From Tomitella cavernea (GTDB lineage: Bacteria > Actinomycetota > Actinomycetes > Mycobacteriales > Mycobacteriaceae), in the NCBI RefSeq assembly GCF_016599145.1, contig NZ_JAENKO010000003.1, forward strand, positions 62,001 through 126,000: 64,000 bases of DNA, read 5' to 3'. The number at the start of each line of letters is the position of its first letter. The first letter of the stretch is position 1. The notes below the pieces were generated by a model. That model searched no databases, was not told the origin of the DNA, and saw nothing but the letters and a program-made list of their open reading frames with translations. Made by a program: the position numbers and the translations under genes. Positions 10,518-22,512 of this stretch are shown here, in pieces.

Positions 10518-11534
10518 TCACCAGCCGTTCGTGGCGTCCAGGATCTGCGGCCTGGCCTTGTCCAGCTCCGCGCTCCAGTTGTTCCACGAGTGGATGCCCA
10601 CCGGCGGGAACGAATAGGTGGCGGGGATGTTCAGCGAGTTCAGCCGTGCCTGGAAGATGCGGGAGTTCGCCAGCGCCAGCCCTTCGAGCGCCATGCCGTT
10701 GGTGGTGTTGTAGTAGTCCAGCAGCGACTGGGGCCGGTCGCCGTTGACGGGGTCCGGGTTGGGCAGCGCGCTGGCCGCCGAGATGTACAGCGAGATGCCG
10801 CGCAGCTCGGGTGCGAAGTTGAACGGGTCGTGCGAGACCCACTCCGGGTTGAGCGACGAGGCGGAGCCGTACATGTCGCCCGCGTTGAAGCTGCCCGCGT
10901 CGAGCATGCCGATGCTGATGCCGGCGGGCATGCCGATCATCGAGTTGTGCAGGTAGCCGGAGAACGAACCGGCGAACGAGTAGTACGGCTTGTACTTGGC
11001 CGCGAAGTAGAGCGCCGCGCTGCCGCCCATCGACAGGCCCGCGATGGCGTTGTGGTCACGGGCGATGCCGTGCACGTTCGCCAGATAGTTCGGCAGCTCC
11101 ACGCTCAGGAACGTCTCCCACTTGTAGGTGAAGTCCTGGCCGTTGATGGCGCTCGGCGCGTTCCAGTCCGCGTACCAGCTGGACTGGCCGCCGATGGGCA
11201 TGACGACGTTGATGTTGTCGTTGCGGAACTTGTCGAAGGCGTTGGTCTCGATATCCCAGCCGCTGAAGTCGTCGCGGGCGCGCAGGCCGTCCAGCAGGAT
11301 CAGCGCGTGGTTGCCGCCGCGCGCCGACGGCATGAAGGAGACCGGGATGTTGCGGGCCATGGCGTCCGACCACACGTACTCCTTGACGATGCGGCCGTCG
11401 TCGTTCCACGACCACGCGGACGCCGTGCCGGCGGTGGCGACCCCGGTCAGCATCGCCAGCGAGAACGCGATCGCAGCGAATCCGAGGAGCCGGGCGCGCA
11501 CGCGCCGGAGAAACCGTGGTTCCGCATTGGTCAT
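10518..11534 (-). CDS. Antigen 85-type mycolyltransferase
   Basis: This is the second mycolyltransferase of the pair, 338 residues, the usual length of single-domain FbpA/B/C proteins. A signal peptide spans about residues 1-40 (cleavage near ASA-WSW). The alpha/beta hydrolase follows, with LLDGLRARDDFSGWDI, nucleophile Ser168 in GLSMGGSAALY, Glu284 and His315 in PVGIHSWNNW. The start is ATG at 11534; the frame is open upstream to 11864 but that part looks non-coding. It corresponds to the Rv3803c/Rv3804c position. It lacks the LGFP tail of its neighbour, so it may act as the freely secreted form. Confidence 0.95.
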   Translation of the reverse strand: MTNAEPRFLRRVRARLLGFAAIAFSLAMLTGVATAGTASAWSWNDDGRIVKEYVWSDAMARNIPVSFMPSARGGNHALILLDGLRARDDFSGWDIETNAFDKFRNDNINVVMPIGGQSSWYADWNAPSAINGQDFTYKWETFLSVELPNYLANVHGIARDHNAIAGLSMGGSAALYFAAKYKPYYSFAGSFSGYLHNSMIGMPAGISIGMLDAGSFNAGDMYGSASSLNPEWVSHDPFNFAPELRGISLYISAASALPNPDPVNGDRPQSLLDYYNTTNGMALEGLALANSRIFQARLNSLNIPATYSFPPVGIHSWNNWSAELDKARPQILDATNGW

Positions 11535-11659
11535 CGGCCTGAACCTCTTCCTGTGGGCAGCCTCGGAGAACTTCGGAAATGCACCCGGTTCACCGCACTG
11601 CTGCGTGTCGACCTTCCAGTCGGTCACGGCTCGTGGACACCCGCCTGCATCGTCGGTCA

Positions 11660-11688
11660 AAGTTAAACGCCCTGACCTGGCAATGCAA
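11660..11688 (-). promoter_or_regulatory. Candidate promoter of the antigen 85-type gene
   Basis: On the minus strand, TTGCAT (11683-11688) and TAACTT (11660-11665) are separated by 17 bp. They lie about 125 bp upstream of the ATG at 11534. This is the AT-richest part of an otherwise gene-free 408-bp gap (11535-11942). The assignment rests on consensus only. Confidence 0.4.
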
Positions 11689-11891
11689 CTCGCCGTCCGG
11701 ACCGCGGCCGGCGCGCGCACGTCCGTCACCGCACTCGCCTGGATCCTGTTGTGTATCGACCGTTCGTCGCAATCCGTTACCTGCCCGTGACACTCCGCAC
11801 GTCGACGCATTGAAATCGCGTGCTGCCGTGTCCCGCACCCGTGTCCGTCCGGCCCCTGCGACACCCGCCCGCGACGCGCCGGGCCCGTCTA

Positions 11892-11905
11892 GTGAGGTTA
11901 CTCAC
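11892..11905. terminator. Short inverted repeat downstream of aftB
   Basis: GTGAG-gtta-CTCAC lies about 40 bp past the aftB stop. It is a weak candidate for the 3' end signal of the galactan/arabinan operon. Nothing else convincing is visible in 11690-11942. Confidence 0.3.
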
Positions 11906-11942
11906 AACCGAGGCCCGGTGTGGGCGAACGCGCGCGCCGGAC

Positions 11943-14054
11943 TCAGCGCGGGGGCGTGTCGAGCGGCGGCGGCACCAGGTCGCAGCGTTCGATCTCGTAC
12001 TCCGGATCCGGGTCGATCTGATAGGCCGCCAGCGACCATGCGTGGCGGAAGTTCTCCCACCACCGCCCCCAGGTCAGCTCGCCGGTGTACGAGTCGAGCA
12101 GGTACTCGGTCTGTGGGCAGGTGATGGCGGTCTCCGCCTGCTTCACCCAGTCCTCGTCGAGCCACTGCGGCATCCCCTCCTCGTGGGTGTCCGCGAGCCC
12201 CTGCAGCGCGATCACCCAGTCCGGCGGGAGGTTCTTGTCGTGCCCGATACGCCCGTAGGTGATCCGCGGCGTATGCGCTGCAAGCGGGAACGCCAGCCCC
12301 ACGGTGTCGTACACCTTGACGTCCAGCGGCGTGTTCATACCCGGCATCCCGAGGTTGATGAAGTACACGGTGTGCTGCGCCTCGCCGGGCGGGGGCGGAA
12401 CCGCGGGCGGGATCACCGTCCAGGAGTTCAGGCTGCCGTTCTGGATGAGCAATCCGCCCTCCGGCGTGGCCCGGATCGTGTCCACCAGCGCACGCATCCG
12501 CGGAAAGTCCAGGTAGTCCTGCGAGGTGATGGGGTGCGCGTGCCCGGTGGCGGTCACGTAGAAGGCCCGCTCGTCCACGATCCCGTCACGGGTGAGCGTG
12601 CCCGGGCGCGCCGCTCCCGGAACGTTGACGATCGTCAGCGCCCAGGCGATCACACCGATCCACCCCAGCACCGGGACCGCGGTGCGCGCCGCCGGGGCCA
12701 ACACGCCGCGCAGCCCCGCCGCGGCGTCGGCCGGGCGCAGGTCCCGACAGCGCGGAATCGGCACGGGGATCATCGCCAGCGGGGCGATCAGCAGGAACAC
12801 CACGGGCAGCAGCACGCGACCGTGCATGAAGTCGCCGCCCACCCGCAGCACGTACACCAACCACACCAGAGCGACGGCGACGATCAGCGCGGTGACCGTG
12901 ACCGGCGAGTGCAGCCGGTCCTGAGCGCGGCGCAGGCGCGCCGCCACGGGGCGCGCGATACGCCGCGGGGGGCGATACTCCCCCGGAACGCCCGGCGCTC
13001 CGGCCGCGGCGCCGTCCGCCGCGGACCCTGCACCCTTGGCCCCGGCACCCTTGACCCCGGAACCCTTGGCCCTGGCCCAGGCCGCGCCCGCCGACACCGC
13101 GCGCACGGCGGCCGGACCCCACATCACCGCGGCGATCACCACCAGCAGCACCAGCGGCACCCACAGCACGTACGGCTGCACCAGGTCCGCCAGGTAGATC
13201 AGGCCCTTGCCCCACTTGGCCTCGCCCGCATCCTTCGCCACGGCGGTGTTCGGGTACGGCAACGCGTAGTAGCCCATGCGCCAGATCTGGTAGCCCACAG
13301 GCACCAATCCGGACACGCCGACGAGCACCGCCCTGCGCCGCCACGACTGGCGGACGCAGAACAGCAGCAGCAGCACCGGCGCTCCCAGCAGCACGGTTTC
13401 CGGCCGCACCAGCCAACTCAACCCGGCCAGGAAACCCAACGACAGCACCGACGCCGTGGACGGCCGCTCCGTGGTCGCCCAGCGCACCAACAGCCACCAC
13501 ACCGCGCCCAGCCAGCACAGCAGCAACCCCACCTCGAGCCCACTGGTGGCGAAGTCGCGGGCCGGCGGCAGCGCCGCGTAGATGAAGACGCCGCCCGGGA
13601 GCAACAGCACCGGGCCCCTCACCCGGCGCGCCCACGCGGAATGCCGCAGCAGACGGGCCGAGCCGAGCATCACGAACACCATGGCGGCGATACTCAGCGC
13701 CAGACACACGCCCACCGCGACGTACTCGAGCCGCGCGCGGGTGATCCACCCGAACAGCCACATCACGTACGTCCAGGCGGTACTGGTGTTGACCTCCACG
13801 CGCTCGCCCGCGTTGAACACCGGGCCGTTGCCCGCCAGCAGGTTGCGCACGGTGCGCAGGACGATGAGGCCGTCGTCGGCCATCCACCGCCGCTGCCACC
13901 CGCCATAGCCGAACAACCCGGCCGCGACGATGATGCCGAGCATCGTCACCGCGCCCTGCGGTCCCCACCGGTTCAGCGCACCCCGCACCCGTTCGGACCA
14001 GGCGCTGCGCGGCGGGGTGCCGGCGCCGGGCTCGTCAGATATGCGGTACGACAT
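11943..14054 (-). CDS. aftB: Terminal beta-(1->2)-arabinofuranosyltransferase AftB
   Basis: This GT-C family membrane enzyme adds the terminal beta-1,2 arabinofuranose to arabinan, using decaprenylphosphoryl arabinose. It has 703 residues with about ten hydrophobic segments and a C-terminal periplasmic domain. The N-terminal loop motif ADDGLIVLRTVRNLLAGNG supplies the acidic pair typical of GT-C enzymes, followed by FNAGERVEVNTSTAW. It is longer than the roughly 630-residue M. tuberculosis protein. Part of the excess is a low-complexity Lys/Gly/Ala/Pro insert around residues 325-365, encoded by a 15-bp tandem repeat. The ATG at 14054 overlaps the ubiA stop by 20 bp, so translation is probably coupled. 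Confidence 0.93.
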   Translation of the reverse strand: MSYRISDEPGAGTPPRSAWSERVRGALNRWGPQGAVTMLGIIVAAGLFGYGGWQRRWMADDGLIVLRTVRNLLAGNGPVFNAGERVEVNTSTAWTYVMWLFGWITRARLEYVAVGVCLALSIAAMVFVMLGSARLLRHSAWARRVRGPVLLLPGGVFIYAALPPARDFATSGLEVGLLLCWLGAVWWLLVRWATTERPSTASVLSLGFLAGLSWLVRPETVLLGAPVLLLLFCVRQSWRRRAVLVGVSGLVPVGYQIWRMGYYALPYPNTAVAKDAGEAKWGKGLIYLADLVQPYVLWVPLVLLVVIAAVMWGPAAVRAVSAGAAWARAKGSGVKGAGAKGAGSAADGAAAGAPGVPGEYRPPRRIARPVAARLRRAQDRLHSPVTVTALIVAVALVWLVYVLRVGGDFMHGRVLLPVVFLLIAPLAMIPVPIPRCRDLRPADAAAGLRGVLAPAARTAVPVLGWIGVIAWALTIVNVPGAARPGTLTRDGIVDERAFYVTATGHAHPITSQDYLDFPRMRALVDTIRATPEGGLLIQNGSLNSWTVIPPAVPPPPGEAQHTVYFINLGMPGMNTPLDVKVYDTVGLAFPLAAHTPRITYGRIGHDKNLPPDWVIALQGLADTHEEGMPQWLDEDWVKQAETAITCPQTEYLLDSYTGELTWGRWWENFRHAWSLAAYQIDPDPEYEIERCDLVPPPLDTPPR
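13031..13075. repeat. 15-bp tandem repeat inside aftB (3 copies)
   Basis: Three near-identical 15-mers (CACCCTTGGCCCCGG, then variants with one and three changes) encode the KGAG/KGSG stretch of the AftB insert. The reading frame is kept. This looks like slippage expansion in a loop between membrane segments. Confidence 0.8.
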
Positions 14055-15003
14055 AGGCGGCGACGCCGACGATCACGATCCACGCGACCGCGAGCAGCTG
14101 CAGGGCCCGGTCGCGGCGCGCGATATCCTCCGGGGCGCCCGCCACGCCGCCGTCGACATCCACCGCGTACCGGAGGATGGCGATGACGAACGGGATCATC
14201 GAGATCGCGTACCACGCGCCGCCGCGGAGCGCGTCCTGCTCGAAGGCCCACAGCCCGTAGCAGAGCACCACGGCGGTGGCCGAGAGCGTCCAGACGAACC
14301 GCAGATAAGTAGTGGTGTAGCCCTCCAGCGACTTGCGGATCTTCGCGCCCGTCCGTTCGGCCAGCTGCAGCTCCGCGTAGCGCTTGCCCGCGGCCATGAA
14401 CAGCGAGCCGAAGGCCATGATCAGCAGGAACCACTGCGAGAGTCCGATCGCGGCCGCCACGCCGCCCGCCATGGCGCGCAGCAGGAAGCCCGACGACACG
14501 ATGCAGATGTCGAGCACCGCCTGGTGCTTCAGGCCGAAGCAGTACGCGAGCTGCACCGCGATGTACACGGCCACGACGATGGCCAGGCGGTAGTTCGCGA
14601 CGAACGACAACGCGATGGCCGCCGCCACCAGCACGACCGACGCCGCGTACGCCACGCCCACCGGCAGCGCCCCGGCGGCGATGGGCCGGTAGCGCTTGAC
14701 CGGGTGCGCGCGGTCGGCCTCGACATCACGCGCGTCGTTGATGAGGTAGATGGACGAGGCGGCCAGGCAGAACACCACGAACGCGATGAGCGACGGCCAC
14801 AGCACGTCCCACTCGAAGACGTTCCCCGCCGCGACGGGGGCCGCCAACACCAGGACGTTCTTGATCCACTGCCACGGGCGCATCGCCTTGACCAGCGCGG
14901 CCAGGGCGTTACGCGGAACCTTGGCAGCGGCCGCGACGGACTCGGCGTCCGTCGGCTGCTCGACCGGCTCGAGCCCCACCAGATGATCGGCGCTTTCGCT
15001 CAT
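14035..15003 (-). CDS. ubiA: Decaprenyl-phosphate phosphoribosyltransferase (DPPR synthase, UbiA family)
   Basis: This Rv3806c homologue transfers 5-phosphoribose from PRPP to decaprenyl phosphate, the first committed step to the arabinose donor DPA. The 322-residue protein is a polytopic UbiA-superfamily enzyme. The first Asp-rich motif is N89-D90-x2-D93-x3-D97 (NDARDVEADRAHPVKRYRP). The second active-site region is around LKHQAVLDICIVSSGFLLRA. The ATG at 15003 overlaps the end of the PAP2 gene by 4 bp, and its stop overlaps aftB by 20 bp. This fits a single translationally coupled operon. Confidence 0.95.
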   Translation of the reverse strand: MSESADHLVGLEPVEQPTDAESVAAAAKVPRNALAALVKAMRPWQWIKNVLVLAAPVAAGNVFEWDVLWPSLIAFVVFCLAASSIYLINDARDVEADRAHPVKRYRPIAAGALPVGVAYAASVVLVAAAIALSFVANYRLAIVVAVYIAVQLAYCFGLKHQAVLDICIVSSGFLLRAMAGGVAAAIGLSQWFLLIMAFGSLFMAAGKRYAELQLAERTGAKIRKSLEGYTTTYLRFVWTLSATAVVLCYGLWAFEQDALRGGAWYAISMIPFVIAILRYAVDVDGGVAGAPEDIARRDRALQLLAVAWIVIVGVAAYVVPHI

Positions 15004-15593
15004 CGTCTGTTGTTTCCTTCCGACCCCGCCACCCTAGGCCGTGGCTCATCGCGGAGCACCGGCACCCGACGCCGGAGCCGGTCCGTCGCCACCGCCGCGA
15101 GCGCGCCGATGGCACTGCCGGCGACGACGTCCGACGGGTAGTGCACGCCCAGCAGCAGCCGGGACAGCGCCATGGCCGGCACCACGGCGGCCGCCACGGG
15201 CACCCCGCTCGCCCGCCCGATCAGCAGCGCCGCGGCCGTCGACGAGGTGGCATGCGATGACGGAAAACTCAGCCTGCTCGGGGTGGACACGCCCACCCGC
15301 ACCATCGGATCCTGCGGGCGCGGCCGACGCACCACACGTTTGACGGCGATCGACGCGGCGTGCGCGCCCACCGCACCCGCACCCACCGCCAGCCACCGGC
15401 CGCGCCGAGACCGGTCCACCGCGGCGCCCGCCGCCGACACGGCCATCCAGCCCAGCGCGTGTTCGCCGAAGTGCGACATGCCGCGGGCCGTCGTCAACAC
15501 CCCCGGACGATCGATGAGCACGTCCTGCACCGCGGCCAGCACGGGCGTCTCGGCAGCGGCGGCCGCCGCGACCAGGTCATCCTTCGCCGACAC
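15000..15593 (-). CDS. PAP2-family phosphatase (Rv3807c type, decaprenylphosphoryl-5-phosphoribose phosphatase)
   Basis: The 197-residue membrane phosphatase has the three PAP2 motifs: KRVVRRPRP (about 85-93), SFPSSHA (109-115) and SRLLLGVHYPSD (144-155). The mycobacterial counterpart in this position is assigned to dephosphorylation of decaprenylphosphoryl-5-phosphoribose in the arabinose donor pathway. The start is GTG at 15593, inside the last 17 bp of glfT2, and the end overlaps ubiA by 4 bp. The function assignment relies on synteny as much as on sequence. Confidence 0.9.
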   Translation of the reverse strand: MSAKDDLVAAAAAAETPVLAAVQDVLIDRPGVLTTARGMSHFGEHALGWMAVSAAGAAVDRSRRGRWLAVGAGAVGAHAASIAVKRVVRRPRPQDPMVRVGVSTPSRLSFPSSHATSSTAAALLIGRASGVPVAAAVVPAMALSRLLLGVHYPSDVVAGSAIGALAAVATDRLRRRVPVLRDEPRPRVAGSEGNNRR

Positions 15594-17498
15594 GGGTCTC
15601 CCATCCCTCGAAAACGCCGGACCAGCGCTCGCGGCTCGTCAAGCCGGGGGCCGCCGCGCGGTAGGCCTGCTTCATCTCCGGGAACCGCGTGTTCAGCTCG
15701 CGCAGCAGGCGCAGAGACTCGCGCAGCAGCACGGCCGCCTTCTCCCGGTCGCGCTGGCGGTACACCACGCCCCGCCCGTCGGCTGTGGTGACGGTGACGC
15801 CGTCCACCTGCGAGAGCAGGAACCAGCGCGCGTCCAGGGTGGGCACGTTGAGCTGCGGTGTGCGGTGCGTGGACTCGTCGGCCAGGCGGGCGTTGCGGGC
15901 CAGCCCCTTTGCCAGCCGCACCACCTTGGACACCGGGTTCGACGGCAGCGACACCGCGCCCACGCCGGCGTGCGACGGCAACGGCAGCTCGGTGGACGAC
16001 GGCAGCACCACCGCGTCCGGGTACTCGCTGCGCATCCGCCGCACCATGGGCATCGCGGATTCGAGGATCGACGTGATGTGCTCCGGGCCGGCGAGGAAGT
16101 CCCGGATGGCCTGGTTCTGGATGGCCACCGTGGAGTATTCGAGGCACAGCAGGTGCTTGACGGTGGCCTTGAGCGCGTTCTGCATGAGCCCGCGGTGCCC
16201 GCCGTCCATGTGCAGCGATGCCACGACCAGCCTGTTGCGCAGGTGGAAGTAGGCCTGCCAGTCGATGGCGTCGTCCTTGTCCGACCACGCCATGTGCCAG
16301 ATCGCCGCGCCCGGCATCGTCACCGTCGGGTAACCGGCCTTGCGGGCACGCAGTCCGTACTCGGCGTCGTCCCATTTGATGAACAGCGGCAGCGGCTGGC
16401 CGATCTCCTCCGCGACCGAGCGCGGGATCATGCACATCCACCAGCCGTTGAAGTCGACGTCGATGCGCCGGTGCAGATCCTTGGACTCCTCCCGGTCGCG
16501 CAGCGGGCGCGTGGAGAAGTCGTGGTCGTATTCCACGTGCGGCGCGGCACCCCACATGAATATATCGCGCCGCACCACCTCGCCCATCGTGTGCAGGTGG
16601 CTGCGCTCCTGCAGGTTGAGCATCTGCCCGCCCACCAGGGTGGGCACCTTGGCGAAGCGCGAGAACGCGAGCGCCCGCAGGATCGAATCCGGCTCGATCT
16701 GGATGTCGTCGTCCATGAACAGGATCTGCTCGCAGTCCGTGTTCTTCACGGCCTCGAGCATGATGCGGCTGTACCCGCCGGAGCCGCCCAGGTTGGGCTG
16801 GTCGTACATCCGCAGCCGCTCGCCCAGCAGCGCCGACGTCTCGGCGAAGTCGTCCTGATCGCGCACCTTGTCGGCGCCCTGGTCGGGCACGATGATCGTG
16901 TCCACCACGTCCATCACGAGCGGGTCGGAGGCGATGGCGCGCAGCGCGGCCACGCAGTCGGCGGGCCGGTTGAACGTGGGGATGCCCAGGGCCACCGCGG
17001 CGCGGCCGGGCGCCGCGGTGGGCGCGTACCAGCCGGCCGAGAGCACCTCGGTCTTCGTGGCGGTGGTGACGTCGAACCAGATCCAGCCGCCGTCCTCGAA
17101 CGGCGCGAGCGACACGGAGAACTCGAGGACCCGGGTCTCGCCGGCCGCCTCGTCCGGGCCGGCCGCGGAATCGTCATCGACCCGCTGCCCCTCGACGTGG
17201 ATCCGGCTGCCGTCCGCCTTGGAGCGGTAGACGTCCACCCGGCAACCGCCCCGGACCTCGATCCGCAGCACCACCGCGTCCAGCACCGTCCACCGGCGCC
17301 AGTAACTGGCGGGGAACGCGTTGAAGTAGGTGGCGAACGACACCTCGGACTCCGCGCCCAGGCGCACCGAGGTGCGTGAGGTGGCGTGCGCCCGGCGCGC
17401 GTTGGTCTCCGACTCCTCCAGGTACAGCGTTCGCACGTCCAGCGGCTCGCCGCCGCGGGGAAGCAGGATCCGCTGCAGCAGCGACTGTGCGGCGGCCA

Positions 17499-17499
<1 letters not shown>
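15577..17499 (-). CDS. glfT2: Bifunctional UDP-galactofuranosyltransferase GlfT2
   Basis: GlfT2 polymerises the galactan of arabinogalactan with alternating beta-1,5 and beta-1,6 galactofuranose. The 640-residue length matches the mycobacterial enzyme (about 637). An N-terminal beta-sandwich-like domain is followed by a GT-A core from about residue 168 (GIPTFNRP). The metal-binding triad DDD lies at 263-265 (FMDDDIQIEP). The catalytic WDDAEYGLR lies at 376-384, and the metal-ligand His402 is in IWHMAW. The ATG overlaps the glf stop by one base (TGATG), so it is coupled to glf. It is cytoplasmic and membrane-associated and uses UDP-Galf made by the neighbouring mutase. Confidence 0.97.
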
Positions 17500-20473
<2,974 letters not shown>

Positions 20474-20535
20474 CGGCGTTCTCCTCGTCGAAGGGGCGAT
20501 TCCGCGTGCAGCACCACCGAGCAAAGCACACTCGA

Positions 20536-20561
20536 GTCACAGTTGTCACACGAACATCACA
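20536..20561 (-). promoter_or_regulatory. GTCACA direct repeats (candidate MtrA-type site)
   Basis: GTCACA occurs at 20536-20541 and again at 20545-20550, a 9-bp period, with a related ATCACA at 20556-20561. They lie 60-90 bp upstream of the SpoIID-type gene. Spaced GTCACA-like repeats are described for the mycobacterial response regulator MtrA, which controls cell-wall and division genes. The identification is by pattern only. Confidence 0.35.
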
Positions 20562-20614
20562 CGCCACATAAATCACATGCACGTAGTTCTACCTGCACGA
20601 ACAAGCGCGGGTCT

Positions 20615-21430
20615 TCAGCCCCACCAGCGTTCGAGAACCAGCGCGACGCCGCTGTCATTATTTGAGCCGGTGACCTCGTCGGCCACCGCCAGCAGCTCCG
20701 GATGCGCGTTCTGCATCGCCACCCCGTGCCGCGCCCACGAAAGCATCGACACGTCGTTGGGCATGTCCCCGAACGCGATCACATCCGACGCCGCCACGTC
20801 CATGCCGCCGGTGATGTCCGCCAGCCCCATCGCCTTGGTCACCCCCGGCGCTGCGATCTCGATAAGCCCGTCATCCGTGGAGAACGTCAGGTCCACCCGC
20901 CGGCCCAGCACGGGCTCCAGCGCGTCACGCATCACCGCGCTGGGCGTCCCCGGTGCACGGACCAGCAGCTTCACCGCAGGGGCGGCCGCGATCTCCGCAT
21001 CGGCCACCTCCACGCCGCGCGGATGCTCCCACGCGTGCTCGTAGCGGGGGGTGGTGACGAACTCCATGTGCAACGCAGAACGCGCGCCCGGCTCGATCCG
21101 CTCGGCCGCCAGCGCCGCAATCGGCAGTGCGCCGGCCACCGCCTCCGCGACCCACTCCAGCGTGGCGGGCTCGAGCACGTGCGCGGCCAGCACACGGTCG
21201 GTGGCACTGTCGAACACCATGGCCCCGTTGGCGCACACTGCAAGGGGCGGATGCTCGAGCTGGTCGGCGATCTGGCGGATCCAGCGCGGCGGGCGGCCGG
21301 TGCACAGCACGAAGTGCACGCCGTCCTCCACCGCGCCCGCCACGGCGGCGCGATTGCGGGCACTCACCCGCATCGCATCATCGACCAACGTGCCATCGAC
21401 ATCGCTCGCAATGAGCAGCGGGCGTTTCAC
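20615..21430 (-). CDS. HAD-superfamily phosphatase, Cof-like (Rv3813c type)
   Basis: The 271-residue Cof-type HAD hydrolase has motif I DVDGTL with the nucleophile Asp in ASDVDGTLVDD (about residues 8-18). Motif II is in VLCTGRPPRW. The motif III Lys is in APAVKLLVR or GVTKAMGL. Motif IV is FGDMPNDVSML. The substrate is unknown; such enzymes usually act on sugar phosphates or nucleotides. Its ATG overlaps the stop of the upstream acyltransferase gene by 4 bp, so the two are cotranscribed, as at the Rv3813c-Rv3816c position in M. tuberculosis. Confidence 0.9.
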   Translation of the reverse strand: MKRPLLIASDVDGTLVDDAMRVSARNRAAVAGAVEDGVHFVLCTGRPPRWIRQIADQLEHPPLAVCANGAMVFDSATDRVLAAHVLEPATLEWVAEAVAGALPIAALAAERIEPGARSALHMEFVTTPRYEHAWEHPRGVEVADAEIAAAPAVKLLVRAPGTPSAVMRDALEPVLGRRVDLTFSTDDGLIEIAAPGVTKAMGLADITGGMDVAASDVIAFGDMPNDVSMLSWARHGVAMQNAHPELLAVADEVTGSNNDSGVALVLERWWG

Positions 21431-22329
21431 CAGACTTCCGGGCCCTTCCTCTTCCTGCGCGCGGCGGTGCGGCGCGCCTTCGCCTCGTGCAGCCGACCCC
21501 GCACACCCGCCTCATCTTCCCGCCCCGGCCGCTCGGCGACCACCGCAGGGTCCCCGTCGGCGCCGCGCCCGGTCTGCGCCGCGCGGCGCGCCTTGCGCGC
21601 GGCGGTGTCCGCCTCGTCCAGCGCGGTGGCCTCCTCCAGTGAGGGGGCGCCGCCGCCCAGCGACCGCGGCACCCAGTATTCGCCCGCCGGGTACGGGCCG
21701 AACTCGGCGGCGTACTCGGTGCGCAGCTCATCGAGGATGCGCGACATCGACGCCTTCACCCGGCCGGTGAGCTCCTCCGGGGTGCCCTCCGGGGCTATAT
21801 GCGCGCCGGTGCGGATGAGGATCGGCAGATTGGTCCGGCCGAGGTTCTTCGGGTGCCCCTTGGTCCACACGCGCTGCGACCCCCAGATGACCACGGGCAC
21901 TATCGGCACGCCGGCTTCGAGAGCCATGCGCGCCGCACCCGTCTTGAACTCCTTGAGCTCGAAGCTGCGGCTGATCGTCGCCTCCGGGAACACGCCCACC
22001 AGCTCGCCGGCACGAAGGCGCTGCACCGCCTCGGCATAGGAGCCGCCGCCGCTGGCCCGATCCACCGGGATATGCCGCATGCCGCGCATCAGCGGGCCCG
22101 ACACCTTGTGGTCGAACACCTCCTTCTTCGCCATGAACCGGATGAACCGGTGCACGTCGAAGGCCGCGTAGCCCGCGTAGGTGAAATCCATGTAGCCGGT
22201 GTGGTTGATCGTGATCACCGCGCCGCCGTCCGTCGGGATGTTCCGCGATCCGGTGCGGGTGAACCGGAGCCCCTCGAAAGCGAAGACTCCCTTGGCGAGA
22301 CGGATGACCGAGCCGTAGACAGGTTCCAC
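21427..22329 (-). CDS. 1-acyl-glycerol-3-phosphate acyltransferase (PlsC family)
   Basis: The 300-residue acyltransferase has the HX4D catalytic motif at 43-48 (INHTGYMDF), the substrate-binding motif GVFPEATIS (about 112-120) and a later PIVPVVIWGS. The C-terminal 70 residues form a charged Arg/Ala-rich extension. It likely acylates lysophosphatidic acid or a related glycerolipid at the inner membrane. It matches the cluster of PlsC-like proteins Rv3814c-Rv3816c, but only one copy is present here. It starts at ATG 22329 and is divergent from the Rieske-protein gene across 183 bp. Confidence 0.9.
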   Translation of the reverse strand: MEPVYGSVIRLAKGVFAFEGLRFTRTGSRNIPTDGGAVITINHTGYMDFTYAGYAAFDVHRFIRFMAKKEVFDHKVSGPLMRGMRHIPVDRASGGGSYAEAVQRLRAGELVGVFPEATISRSFELKEFKTGAARMALEAGVPIVPVVIWGSQRVWTKGHPKNLGRTNLPILIRTGAHIAPEGTPEELTGRVKASMSRILDELRTEYAAEFGPYPAGEYWVPRSLGGGAPSLEEATALDEADTAARKARRAAQTGRGADGDPAVVAERPGREDEAGVRGRLHEAKARRTAARRKRKGPEVW

Positions 22330-22512
22330 CCGGCCACCCTATCCGCCGCGCCCGCACCCGAGCCATGCCCCGGCCGGGGGGGCGTCACCGGCCGGGGCCC
22401 CCACGTGTCGCACGCGCACCTTCCTACGCGCAGCCCGCCGCCGACGCTGTAACTTCGCATCGCTGCCCGTATCCTTGCGACCGAACAACATCCAACTCGG
22501 AGGTACTCCACC

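Noticed and set aside
11820-14186. 788-codon plus-strand open frame
   Set aside because: It is antisense to aftB; His/Gln/Arg-rich composition without domains.
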